This document shows, piece after piece, positions 36,850 through 47,517 of a stretch of 64,000 bases of DNA. The translations under genes and the position numbers were made by a program. The notes beneath the pieces are model-generated. The model did no database searches and had not been told where the DNA came from. It worked only from the letters and a program-made list of their open reading frames with translations. Origin of the DNA: Chaenocephalus aceratus (taxonomy: Eukaryota > Chordata > Actinopteri > Perciformes > Channichthyidae). Numbering within the stretch: the first letter of the stretch is position 1; the number at the start of each line of letters is the position of its first letter. Location of the stretch: NCBI GenBank assembly GCA_023974075.1, contig CM043791.1, positions 20,505,701 through 20,569,700 on the forward strand, read 5' to 3'.

Positions 36850-36993
36850 GAATGGGAGGCGGGACATGGGAGGCGGGACTTAGCCCATTGGCCAATGGGA
36901 GACGGACTTAGCTAATTTGCATAATTGGGGGCGTGTCCACCTGTCACTTTCTATGCATACTAATTTTACGAAAGGAACATCATTACTACTACT
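36850..36993 (-). promoter_or_regulatory. Right terminal control-like region
   Basis: Two perfect ATGGGAGGCGGGAC copies (36852-36879), ATTGGCCAAT at 36887-36896 and ATTTGCAT at 36915-36922 (octamer at base 72 from the end). It mirrors 25363-25520. Confidence 0.6.
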
Positions 36994-36999
36994 AGGATC
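36994..36999. repeat. Right 6-bp target-site duplication (AGGATC)
   Basis: Exact copy of 25357-25362, directly after the terminal CATTACTACTACT. Confidence 0.8.
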
Positions 37000-38160
37000 C
37001 GCTAAACAGATTCAAAAGCCAGATGAAAATTGAGAGATATATGCAGGCATAAAGCCAATACTGAGAACCGTGAGCTGATACAGAAGGAGAAGATTGTCTG
37101 TAATGTTGTGAGATGTTGTTGTGTGCAATTTCTCACGTCTGATGGTGCAGCTAGCTTGATTCACAAATCCTACAGATCCAACAGTCAAGGTTTCATTGGT
37201 GAGATTTACAATGAGCAGAAAAAGATTCCAGTGAAAATATAGCTGGTGAATATCAGAGCTAATTAACTTAGGGTCATCCAACACCACATCACATGAGTTG
37301 CCGTTATCTGTCAGTATTACTAATGTAGGGTTAGATTCCAATAATATCTACAACGTAATGTGAGCACGTGCAGCAGCTTCACTCGAGCAGTAAAGGCAGT
37401 TATGCATATGATTTATATCTAGTCTCAGAGTAAGTAAGAGTCTCCCGCACACAGTGCATCAATTCAAAATGCAGACATTTAGCAGAGACAATGGCTTAGA
37501 GAGAGTGAAACAGTTAAATAAGAGACTCTTATATGTGAAAAAGTTAAGTGTTGCATTATCCATCACCAAAAGATAGTGCCATTTAAGATAAAGCAACAGC
37601 ATGAGAATGACCTGCAGAATGTCTTAATTGACACATTTTTCTCTAGACTTTTAAAGAGTGTCTGTAACCCGGAGTTCCACACCGACTAAGAGGAAATGTC
37701 AAGCACATTGATTGGTAGTGAGAGGAAGAATGGAGATCAGGCACAAAGTCTCAAACTTTTAACAAGCGAGGAGTTTTGATAAGATGTAGCTCCAGTGATG
37801 TTTGAGCCATCATGCCTGCAAGACTTTCAGTCACACACGCTGACATTCACAGTTTCCATAGCAACACAGGATGGATTTATGTGGGGAAAATATTAGCCTA
37901 CCTTTATTGTCTAATAAAACAAAACGTCATTAACACTTCAATCAATAGGAAAGATTGGGTGAATGTTGAAAATGTATGAAAAGGAGATAAGATCATTCTT
38001 GATCTTTTTTGTATCCGAGGGATTTGTGACAGCTGTCAAGGATGTGTTTATTTACGGTATTACTTTTCTTTGAGGCTATATAATGTACAATACTACCTAA
38101 TTTGCAATACACGATACCATATCCTTAACACTAGAACCGCCAACGGGTATATGGTATGGA
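37000..38160. other. Non-coding DNA, no gene seen
   Basis: Unique-looking sequence right of the palindromic element. No recognisable domains; the 109-codon minus-strand frame at 37012-37341 has no family signature. Confidence 0.5.
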
Positions 38161-38272
38161 ATGCCATTTAAGCCAAAATTAAATAAATACATAAATAATT
38201 AAATACATATATATATAAATATGAAATAAATTCTGAAATAAATAAATGAGCCAATAAATATGTATACATGTA

Positions 38273-38475
38273 CATTTAAATACACATTTATTTCATGGGA
38301 CTTTTATTTCATAATGACACATTTATTTATTTATTTCAAGAGACTTTTATTTCATGACACATTTATTTATTTCAAGAGACTTTTATTTCATAATGACACA
38401 TTTATTTATTTCAATAGACTCGTATTTCATAATGACGCATTTATTTATTTCAGGTGACTTGTATTTCATGATGAG
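38273..38475. repeat. Minisatellite, about 37-bp units
   Basis: About five units of CATAATGACACATTTATTTA plus TTTCAAGAGACTTTTATTT, with small indels and substitutions. The preceding 38180-38255 is an AAATAAAT-rich stretch partly complementary to the units. The 65-codon frame across it is an artefact. Confidence 0.9.
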
Positions 38476-38559
38476 ACATTTCCATTCCTTATATGCAAAT
38501 TAACGGGGCGTGGTTAGCTCACAGATCCAGACCAAAGCAACAGCACCACAACACTGACT

Positions 38560-41500
38560 CAATAGCTTTTGTTTCACACTCCAGTACTCTTAAGTGGTTT
38601 GCAAACTGCCAATAAACCAAACCGGTTCAAGAACCATTCTTGTGCTTTTCTGGTGCTTAACTGGTTCTTCTCTGGTCTTATCTGGTCCACCCAAATAATG
38701 CTGCTCTTCTGAGAGCAACCGCTCTGACAGGTCTCTCTCTACTGGGAAACAGCTAAAAGTCCTTCTGGAGGTAAGCAACGCTACACAATTACACCCAGTC
38801 TGAGAGTAAAAGATTTCTCTAAGGTTCGTTTTGCTTTCTTACAACATTAAGTTAATGTTAACGTAACCTTAAGTTTGCTAGGAGGCTATTGTTACGAGCT
38901 AGCTGTCTTAGCTAACAACAGTTAGCAGCTAACGTGTTCTGCAGTTTGTGTTGCCCCTGAAAAACGTGATGTAGTTATTTAAGGGTATGTTAAATTAACG
39001 TTATTTTACAAGTTGAGAGAGTTAAGTTGTGTTTAAAATCGTCAATGTAATGCACGTTAGAGGTTTTTAGTTGGACATGAAGTTAGCTAACGTTAGCTAA
39101 CTCTATCAGGTTAGCATGTTAAGCTGTACTTTCTGTGGCAGCTAGCTTAATACAAAGAGGGGTTTTGTGCTTCATTGCAAACTTTTCTTTGTTAATCTAC
39201 CTGAAACTGTAGGGACAGTTTGTTTCTACTCAACTATACAGACCATTGTTGAGGAGATGCAAAACATACTGTACATGAGTTGGGTCCAACATATATCTTG
39301 AGTAATGTTACTTTGCTGCTAAAAATGAAACATCATTATCAGATGAGGATATCACCAAAGTTTGTGAGCCTGTCAGGGGACTTGATCTGTTCTCTGCATG
39401 TCGTAAACACTGCTCTGGTATTACTTATCTTGTAAAATGTAAGTCTCGCTCTTGTCATTGTTCAGGCTTTGCATTTGAACTCCTATGACTGGTTGCGGAC
39501 TTGAAGGGAACGCCTTCCTGACATCCAGGAAAAAGGTGAGATTCTAATACATTTGAATGCCAAAAGCAAGTTATTGTTTTTAACTTTTTAAATATGATTG
39601 TTTTGGGGCATTTCCATTTTATTGGACAGAGGCCGTAGATATCTACTGGAAACAGTGGAGAGGGAGGAGATGATATGAAGCAAAAGGCCCAGCCGGATGG
39701 TTGCTGCTCCGTGTGGAACGTGTTCTATCAGGTAAAGCACTTTGGTACCCAGTTATTTGTGGTATTGAGTTTGAATTTAGCCTTTAGAATGTAATTTCCA
39801 ACAGTGCATTGTAAAGACTGAAAGATGTAAAGCTTGACATGATTTAGTCTTTTACTTAAGAAGATGTTTGTCCTCCTGTGTTGTCTTATTTCCTTATCTT
39901 TATTTCAGGTGTAACATCTACCAATGGTTGTACATGACGGAGACCTCCTCCTCTTTGCTGTCTTACTAGTCAATCCTTCTGATCAGATCCTTTCCTAAAT
40001 AGTGGTAAGTTTTACAGTTCAGTGTACGTTAATTTAGCAACTTAATGCTTTACCGCTGTTGAATAAATCCTATATTGCTAGTCATTTTATTAAAACTACG
40101 ATTTGTAAACTTTTTGATTCCAATTACAATAATCGTTTTGTTATAATTGTAAAACATATCTTAACATCCATCAGCAATCAATACAACAAATCATCCAACA
40201 CTAAATAGAAGAAATCAGGACATACTGTATTTCTTTTTATACAGCAGCATGTTTTGGGACTGCTCATTGATGTCAACAAGAGCCATTGAGTCTACCTTTT
40301 GTAGTCGGCCTCTTAGAATGTTTATCATTTATTTGTATCTTAACATTCCTATAATCATTAGTTTTTTTATTGTTGATATTGTTCTGTTCTTTGTTTTTGT
40401 TGTGAGAATCACTTTGCAATTATTGTGTAAGTGCTATATAAATAGTTATACTAATATTATTGTTGTTACCATCATTACTATTATTAATAATGTCTTCTTT
40501 GTTTTCTTTATTTATCGCTGCAGGAAGGATCACGCCAGCCCACATCAAACACCTGGGGCCTATACTACGAAGCTGGTTTAACCTAACCTGGATATGTTTG
40601 AGTTAGCCGGTTGGCCTAATCCAAAACATACGCGCTCTCGCTAAACTGTACTCCGACGCTGGTTATCAAGTGGATCGCTCAAGCCAGCCGTGTCCTATCT
40701 AGTTAGGTGCGCGTTCACATGAAAGGGGTGGTATTTGGAGCATTCGACCAATCGCAAACATGGAGAAGCTCACTGACAGCGCAGCGTCATACTTCCTGAA
40801 TGAAAAGTGAACTTTAATACTAGTCAAAAATGAAGAAGTTAAACTTTAAACATCCATGACTTAAACACTTTATCCAGGATAAAAGCCACATAGCTGCACC
40901 TGCAAGGTGAATACAGCTGGCAAAAGAAAAAGTGTTTGAATGCGTACATTAACAGGTTTATGATATCACTGCGCGTCTAAAACACGATCTGACTTTAATT
41001 ACATTTGTCTCGAGTGTTTCGTCAACTTAATGTGTTGCTTAAAATAATACTTCTGCATACAGTCTGTGACACTGTGAGTGTTGCACGGCCAGATACGGCT
41101 CAGCTGACTCAGATAAGGAGATATGTGATACATTATGAAGTGATATGCCGCGGACTGTACTTAATGTTACTCTGATCCGGTTACGTATGTTGTGGCCGAT
41201 ATTTAAGTAAGCTTTCTTAACGCTAATGTTATAATAGTCAGATTGCTCTGAAGATGGAGGTGATATTCTATTAATGTTCACGTTCACACAGTCGGTGATT
41301 TTTTGCCGGCCGTCTTTCCTGCGACGGCAGCTTTTCTACATTTCCTTTCTCCTGTAATATGACTTAATCGCTTTAAACTCCGCACACTGAGCTCTGATTG
41401 GTCAGCAGGCGGTACTTTCACTGAGTTGAGCTCTTAGCCTGCAACCTAACCTGGTCCCGACCAGGTTAGCCGCTAAGCATAAGTTACCATGGAGATCTAG

Positions 41501-41680
41501 CCTGCTAAAAAGAGAACCAGCTTCGTAGGACCGGAAAGCCGGAGTTTCCCCTGAATTTAGCCGGCTAAGCGAAAATCCTGCTTCGTAGTATACCCCCCTG
41601 ATCAAGAACTTGTGAACCTCACTGCTGCGGACACCTGTGTGATATTCGACTCTGACTGGAACCCTGAAAATGACCTGCAG
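38560..41680 (+). pseudogene. Candidate spliced transcript, exons upstream of the CHD-like exons
   Basis: A series of blocks bounded by consensus splice sites: exon ending 38770 (GAG then GTAAGC), 39466-39535, 39630-39731, 39909-40004, and an exon starting 40524 that is interrupted by a MITE and resumes to 41680 (donor GTACGA). One frame through the second and third blocks reads SYDWLRT and ERLPDIQEK, then IYWKQWRGRR, but contains stops, so these look like decayed coding exons or exons of a non-coding transcript. The gene of origin is not recognised. They share strand and order with the CHD-like exons that follow. Confidence 0.35.
40556..41596. mobile_element. MITE with TATACTACGAAGC termini
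   Basis: Left end GGGCCTATACTACGAAGCTG and right end GCTTCGTAGTATACCCC are inverted copies. CCTG flanks both sides, a possible 4-bp (or CTG 3-bp) duplication. The interior has no transposase. It splits an exon-like sequence; removing it would join flanks that read continuously in one frame. Superfamily not determined. Confidence 0.7.
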
Positions 41681-41730
41681 GTACGATTATATATCTGCTC
41701 TGTCTGTCCTAAAGATAGTTCAATAGGGCT

Positions 41731-41784
<54 letters not shown>

Positions 41785-42354
41785 GTCTTTCCGTTTATTC
41801 CCTCGGTTCTTTAAGTGTATATTATTTTCCCATTTAATGCTTAAAAACGTTGAACAGCAGCTGCACATGATGCTCTTTTGACCTCTCTTTTAATTTTTTA
41901 TTTCAGGCTCAAGCTCGGTGTCATCGTTTTGGCCAGTCTAAGGCAGTGAAGGTGTACCGTCTGATCACTAGAAACTATGATAGGGAAATGCTAGATAAAG
42001 CTAGTCTGAAGCTCGGGCTGGACCGTGCCGTCCTGCAGAGCATGAGTGGCAACAACAACGGGGTGAGAAAAAGAAAATCTGTCATATTTCTAGATGCTAA
42101 GTCATTTTTGGGTCAGTCGCTGTTGCAGTACGCTTAGTTTATTTTCAAAAAGAGTTTTCTAAATCCACATGTGTAAATGTCTCTCTGCATCGCCTTTAGC
42201 CGGTCCAGCAGTTCTCCAGGAAGGAGATCGAGGACCTGCTGAGGAAAGGAGCCTACGCCGCCATCATGGACGAGAACGACGAAGGCTATCGCTTCTGCTA
42301 GGAGGACATCGACCACATCCTGCAGCGAAGAGCCACCATCATCACCATCACCAG
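41612..42354 (+). pseudogene. CHD6-9-type chromatin-remodeller helicase fragment, three exons, with in-frame stop
   Basis: Three exons with intact splice sites match the end of the SNF2 helicase C-terminal domain and the segment after it in subfamily III CHD proteins. Exon a (41612-41680) reads [17 protein letters not shown]. Exon b (41907-42062) reads [20 protein letters not shown], helicase motif VI with its arginine, then [19 protein letters not shown]. Exon c (42200-42354) reads [20 protein letters not shown] and is cut by TAG at 42299-42301 just before EDIDHIL. The normal upstream helicase exons are absent. Retained introns make it a segmental duplicate and not a retrocopy. Resemblance is perhaps closest to CHD8, but the paralogue is not certain. 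Confidence 0.85.
41731..41784. repeat. (CAA)18 microsatellite
   Basis: Eighteen CAA units in the first intron of the CHD-like fragment. The polyglutamine and polycysteine frames are artefacts because the tract is intronic. Confidence 0.95.
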
Positions 42355-42467
42355 GTATGTTCTTAGCAGCATTAGCCACTTGCGCTTTGTGAGATACCAA
42401 GTACTTGGTTATTTGAAATGTAATATTGATGATGTAATAATTAAAACTAGGGATGGGTACCGAGCCC

Positions 42468-43540
42468 CAGGCTGCAGTCGAATAGTCCAAAGATCAGCTC
42501 CTAACTTCTAACCCTATCGTCTATTCCTTGACCTCTGAGTGAAACGTCACGGGGTTAAGGGATAGTGGACAGGAGAATTCAAAAGGACTTAGGAGAAGAG
42601 ACTGCGGTACTTTAGAGAATCCGAATGCAATTTCACTATCCGACGTGTTTATGATGCGCCAGTGGACGTCATGAATGTGCGTCTGCTGCTGTGGGGGAAC
42701 TATGGAAACTACAGTTTTCTATACAGCGGACTACAACATGGATGTTTAATAAGAACGAGGGACTACTGTAAACTCATCTAGAGACTCTGCACCGTGCTCT
42801 GATGCTGTTGCTTTGCTTTATGAACGTGGACAACAGAGAAACATATTCTTCATGACCAAAGTTGGATTTGAAATAAAAAAGGAAAGTGAAACTTATGCTT
42901 GTCACCCTCTCCCTCCGGTCCACATTAATACCAATGATCCCAATACGTATGATTGTATGAACTAAAGATCTTAAAATCAATACAAATGTATTTATTATAA
43001 ACGTTAGTCCTTAACATCTATCACTGTGTATATCACCATTCAAACATCTTTTAAAAGTTGAACAAACTCCACACAGCTCAGTAAAGACTGTGAAATGTTG
43101 ACTTTATTTGATCATTTCAGTAAAAACTAACGTTCATATTTCTCTTTTTGATTATAATACTGATGAACGTTCAAAACAAAGCACTTTGGCAACTTACCAC
43201 CTATGTTTTAAAATGCTTAATAAGCACCGTAACTTTCATGATATCATTTCTCGGTCATAATCGGTTGTTTCCGTGAACGGCCGACTGTTGAGTGACGGCA
43301 AATGCTGCGGCTGCAAGGCATTGTGGGGCAGCATTTTCGCTTCTCCTGTCGGTTAGGGAGGTCCAGTGGTTCTTAAGCTAAAGGAGGTTATAAAGGAAGT
43401 TTGAAACCTCCTTTCCTATCATTCTCATCATTCTAGAGAATTCGAACGGCACTTATCATGGCTGCCACTGAGGGACTTCCGGGTCATTTCACTCCTTTAG
43501 GAAGGTTCCTAAGCTAAATGGACTATTCGACTTCAGCCCC
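42468..43540. mobile_element. MITE with GGCTGCAGTCGAATAGTCC termini
   Basis: Left end GGCTGCAGTCGAATAGTCCA and right end TGGACTATTCGACTTCAGCC are inverted copies, 1.07 kb apart. No transposase domain inside. Flanking GGGATGGGTACCGA (42450) and ATCGGTACTG (43615) suggest it lies within an older repeat. Confidence 0.65.
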
Positions 43541-43838
43541 AGTATTAACGGGGCCCCGGGGCTGAATTATTAAAGACTGTGGTACCGTTAAGGTCCAACG
43601 TTATCGATCTTTTTATCGGTACTGGAGACATTTAAAAAATAGATGTCATATGTATTATTGCTACATAAACATTATATCGCAGTCTTACTGTCGCCAACTC
43701 CGTTTCTAATATGCAATAAGACTACAAAGTGCGTCTATGATTTATTTTCGATCTTTCCAATCCAGACGAGAGATCTCTCTCCCCTGTCGGTGTGCGAGGA
43801 GGTGGGGCAGTTTACACACAGAACCTGCTACATGCATG
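43541..43838. other. Non-coding DNA, older repeat flank
   Basis: No domain-bearing frame. The region around 43610-43630 is the inverted counterpart of the GGGTACCGA block near 42450. Confidence 0.4.
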
Positions 43839-43839
43839 C

Positions 43840-43912
<73 letters not shown>
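43840..43912. repeat. (CA)n microsatellite
   Basis: About 36 CA units followed by a CG-containing variant ACGCACGCGTGCGCAC, a short alternating purine-pyrimidine palindrome. Confidence 0.95.
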
Positions 43913-43916
<4 letters not shown>

Positions 43917-44445
43917 GCGTGCGCACACAAACACATGGCGGAGAGAACTAAGCACCCCGAGGGTAGTTATGTTACCCGTCTTGAGCATGGATGTATAATA
44001 AGAACTGGATACAGCGTCGGAGGAGGGGCCTCGTTCTTTCCTATGAGAGCTGCTCATTGGCGCATGAAGTCAAAATGGCCCAACTTTTGAGAGAGCGAAA
44101 CGTCACAGATTACCCGTCATGCCTGGCTGTCAGAGCAGAAGAACCCGTTTGTGCACTCACAGAGCATGCGCCCCTTAAGCCCCGCCCCCCGAGCACACAC
44201 TCTCGGCTCACTAGAAAGAATGGAGAGAGAGAATAAATCTAGATTCGGCTTTTAGTGCATTTCACAACTTTAAGGACTTAATGATTCTAGGGCTATACAA
44301 TAGTTCATACTGGGTAGTTTATTTAGTTTAAAAAAAAGTATCCACCGATTTACAGATGTCTCTTTCCCAATGTTAGTCAATGGGAAAAAGTATTTCTGGG
44401 CCGGTCGACCTCACAGACTGATAAGGAAATTGTAGTACCGCCGTT

Positions 44446-44751
44446 TTGGACACAACGAATATTTTCCTCAGAGTCCGGCACACTTCCTGGGGGCTTGGTC
44501 TTGAGGTGGAAAATACTTGTTGCCAAAAGTGCAATAAGAATTTAGCATGTAAGGGCGGTAACACGAGCTATTTGTCTAAACATTTAGCAAAAGTGCATCA
44601 CATTCAGACGGAGGAATGCACCGGGTTCGACTGTCTATCTAGTAGCTCTGTACGAGTAAATCCACGAGTAACGTTTCCACGTCAGGTGTTATGTATGCTA
44701 GCAGCAACACACGGAGTTAACTCAATGATACAAACATGGGTTAATAATTAG
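44446..44751 (+). pseudogene. BED-type zinc finger fragment (hAT/ZBED-like)
   Basis: The frame contains CQKCNKNLACKGGNTSYLSK, followed by HLAKVHH, a BED zinc finger with CX2C and HX4H-type ligands. BED fingers are the N-terminal DNA-binding domains of hAT transposases and their domesticated ZBED relatives. No in-frame ATG precedes it after the upstream stop, and no hAT catalytic core follows, so this is probably a transposase remnant. A separate exon-like block at 44860-45035, preceded by TTTTCAG, encodes WLYEKDVEDQEMLARLAKPG and may belong to the same unit; its family is unknown. Confidence 0.65.
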
Positions 44752-45035
44752 AGGTAACTGAGTTATTTATTTTGTTAAAGTTACAGCTATTCTGTTTGCA
44801 GTTCTATCATCACATAATTGAATACGATTTGTTAAAACATTGTTGTTTTTTATTTTCAGTTTGCTTCAAGCAGTGGCTGTACGAGAAAGACGTGGAGGAC
44901 CAAGAAATGCTGGCCAGATTGGCAAAGCCCGGAAGATACATAACAGAGAAGATAATGGTTATTAACAAGAAAAGAAAAAAAAATTATAATTTCTTTGTTG
45001 CGGTTTACATTTTGAATTATATTTGTTATTTTTAA

Positions 45036-45905
45036 ATCAAATGCATCTATTTTAGATGATATATTTATTTAGATGTAGGTTTTTTTTGTAATATTATTGT
45101 ATTAATAAAAATACTGTTATGAACACTATACAATGTCTTTATTTTGATAGTTACCAGAATACATGTATATTTAATACTACAGATGTAGCACCCCAGATAG
45201 GACTCACATGGGTGTGTCCCAGTCAAAAGCCCAGCGGATGCCAGTGGCTGGGGGTGTTGCCAAATTGCTAGAGGGCGTTGCCCAATTTCCCCATTTGTTC
45301 AATTACAGGATTTAACCATGAGATGGCGCTTTATTCACAAAATACACAAGGACAACTGGGTGTTGTAGAAACATCAATATTTTAGATCAAATAAAGTATA
45401 TAGTTTGCTTTATGCAGTATATTGCTTGTAATATTGTTGGGGTGTTTTTACACAGTACAGTAGATTGAAGTAAATCAACTTATACATTAAGATAAGATAT
45501 TGTGGGGAAATTCAGTAGTTCAAACAGCAACAGGGTGAGAGTGAAAAACAGGACAGCACAGATTCACACAGATTAATAAAATCAAAAATAAGATGAGCGA
45601 TAAAAATAATAATAATGAGAAACTATGAAATAAGAAATGAATACAACTAAAATGTAATTATCATATCATATATTATAATGTATTGTATTATTAAGTAATA
45701 TCATACATTAACCCCATTATAGCAGATGCCACATTGAATGGATGAACACATGTATGCATCAATAATTACAATGGAGTATTTCTAAATACAAGTTGTAAAA
45801 ATACTTATATGTATTTAATAGTAACCCTTTGGAGTCGACCGTCACGCCGGCGTGATCAGATCACATGACCTGTTCAAGCCGGTCAGACAGTCCGGACAAC
45901 ACGTG
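45036..45905. other. AT-rich non-coding DNA
   Basis: AT-rich sequence with AATAAA-like words near 45105, which could end the BED-finger transcript. A repeat-like segment is at 45184-45260. No gene seen. Confidence 0.45.
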
Positions 45906-46555
45906 TGTTTCTGTCGAAAGTACTGGCTTGAAACTATATCCGAGTCTTTGTTTCATGCAAAAATACCCAGTAAACACGGAGATACGATGATATAAAGTTA
46001 ATACATTTCAAAAGTATGAAAAATGGAAGCACATATTTGAATATCTTCGCCGCATTTGATCATTTTACGAAACGGAAAATACTGGAAACTGTAGATCCTG
46101 CTCAACAGGATGTATATGTGTATTTCTGTCAAAAGTACTGGCTTGAAACTATATGCCAGTCTTTGTTTCATGCAAACAGACCCAGTAAACACGGAGATAC
46201 GATGATATAAATTTAATACATTTTAAAAGTGTTAAAAATGGAAGCACATATTTGAATATCTTCGCCGCATTTGATCATTTTACGAAACGGAAAATACTGG
46301 AAACTGTAGATCCTGCTCAACAGGATGTATATGTGTATTTCTGTCTAAAGTACTGGCTTGAAACTATATGCCAGTCTTTGTTTCATGCAAAAAGACCCAA
46401 TAAACACGGACATACGATGATATAAAGTTAATACAGATATATTTCAGAAGTATGAATAATGGAAGCACATATTGTAATATCTTCACCGTATGTTATCATT
46501 TTACGAAACGGAAAATACTGGAAACTGTAGATTCTGCTCAACAGGATGTATTTAC
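45906..46555. repeat. Satellite, about 215-bp units, three copies
   Basis: GTACTGGCTTGAAACTATAT recurs near 45919, 46133 and 46348; GTAAACACGGAGATACGATG and TTTTACGAAACGGAAAATAC recur in step. Copies differ by a few percent. The 64-codon frames on either strand are by-products. Confidence 0.92.
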
Positions 46556-46574
46556 CAGGGAGGGGGTGAGGTAA

Positions 46575-46725
46575 TCAGGTAAACGGAGTGATACGAAACG
46601 AGACGAAAATAGACGAAGAGGGACGGTGGGAACCGAAGAGAGACGGCGGGAAATGGAGAGAGACGAAGATATACGAAGAGAGGCGGCGGGAGACAAAGAG
46701 AGACGGCGGGAGACTGCGATTGAAG
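46575..46725. repeat. Degenerate GAGACG-type purine-rich repeat
   Basis: Repeated AGAGACGGCGGGA and GAAGAGAGACG words, about ten, directly after the satellite. The Ser/Arg-rich frame on the minus strand is low complexity. Confidence 0.8.
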
Positions 46726-47384
46726 TAAAGTGACAGAAAAACATTGAGAATTTAGATATAGTTAGATAGATTTAGAGTTTTGAAGATTCAACTATGATGA
46801 AGAGAACTCTGAACGTGAGTCAAGCTTTAAGCTTGTTTTTTGACCTGGAGGAGGAGGAATCTGTGATGTTGCCCTGCCCTCTGTGTCGTAGTTGACAGAA
46901 ACCGCTTTGAAGCGTGGCACAGATAAAGACAGAAAAAACTGATTTTTGTACATAATGTGTATATATATATATATATTTGTATTATATTTATAATAACACT
47001 TTTGCCTTATCAGAATGAAATCCCATGCTACCTCAATCAAACTTTCACATTATCATAGTGACATCCCATGTATATATTTCCAGCTTTTAAATGGTTTCGT
47101 TGTGTATGTTTGTGTTACCTATATGAAAAATAATATCATTTTCAAAATCTGTTTTTACGTTTTTTTGTGATTTTGGGTCCAACATGTTCATATAGTAGAA
47201 GATCACTGCTCTAAACAAAGTCAAAAATCCTACATCCTACATATATTCTCCTTTTACATACATACATTTTCACTCTCACACACGTATATATTTACACTCA
47301 CACATTCATATTGTCACTCACACATTCATGCATTTTGTTCTCATATTCATATGATTTAATGCTCATATTTATACATTTTGCTCT

Positions 47385-47450
47385 CATGCGAAATCTACTA
47401 AAACAAAGTATGTCATGGTGGTCAGCTGTTAAACACAAAAGTGTATCTTA
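47385..47450 (+). repeat. Fragment related to the palindromic element's repeats
   Basis: AAATCTACTAAAACAAAGTA followed by GTCAGCTGTTAAACACAAAA and GTGTATCTTA parallels repeats of the palindromic element (for example 35385-35410 on the minus strand and 29790-29850). It suggests a second, mostly lost copy of that element here. Confidence 0.4.
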
Positions 47451-47517
47451 AGGGCTGTAAATATAATAAGCCTGTTGTCAATTTTAGACACAGGCTTATT
47501 ATATTTACAGCCCTTAA
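47448..47517. repeat. Perfect 28-bp inverted repeat (hairpin)
   Basis: Arms 47448-47475 and 47490-47517 are exact complements, TTAAGGGCTGTAAATATAAT at the outer left, separated by a 14-base loop. It could form a strong RNA or DNA stem, or be a very short palindromic mobile-element scar. Confidence 0.9.

Larger units (their letters stand above)
25363..36993. mobile_element. 11.6-kb palindromic virus-like element (two mirror-image arms)
   Basis: The element begins AGTAGTAGTAATGATG and ends with the exact complement. The left arm spans 25363-30736 and the right arm 31137-36993, with a 400-bp unique spacer. Arms match almost throughout. Main differences are about 820 bp present only on the right (35090-35910), a 0.2-kb deletion on the right (gene B) and a different copy number of 105-bp repeats (4 left, 3 right). 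Each arm has, from the end inward: terminal control-like region, tandem repeats, gene A, gene B, gene C, 185-bp repeats, a short ORF and gene D. Genes point toward the centre. No polymerase, integrase or capsid gene was recognised. A defective or non-autonomous relative of a linear DNA virus or Polinton-type element is inferred. Confidence 0.85.

Noticed and set aside
25363..36993. Palindrome as an assembly or read artefact
   Set aside because: Arms differ by point changes, an 820-bp section, a 0.2-kb deletion and tandem copy number, and an exact 6-bp duplication flanks the ends. Long-read checking would still be decisive.
41602..41881. Polyglutamine/polycysteine ORFs
   Set aside because: The CAA tract is in an intron of the CHD-like fragment; the frames are not exonic.
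46538..46744. Ser/Arg-rich 68-codon ORF
   Set aside because: Translation of the GAGACG repeat, low complexity.
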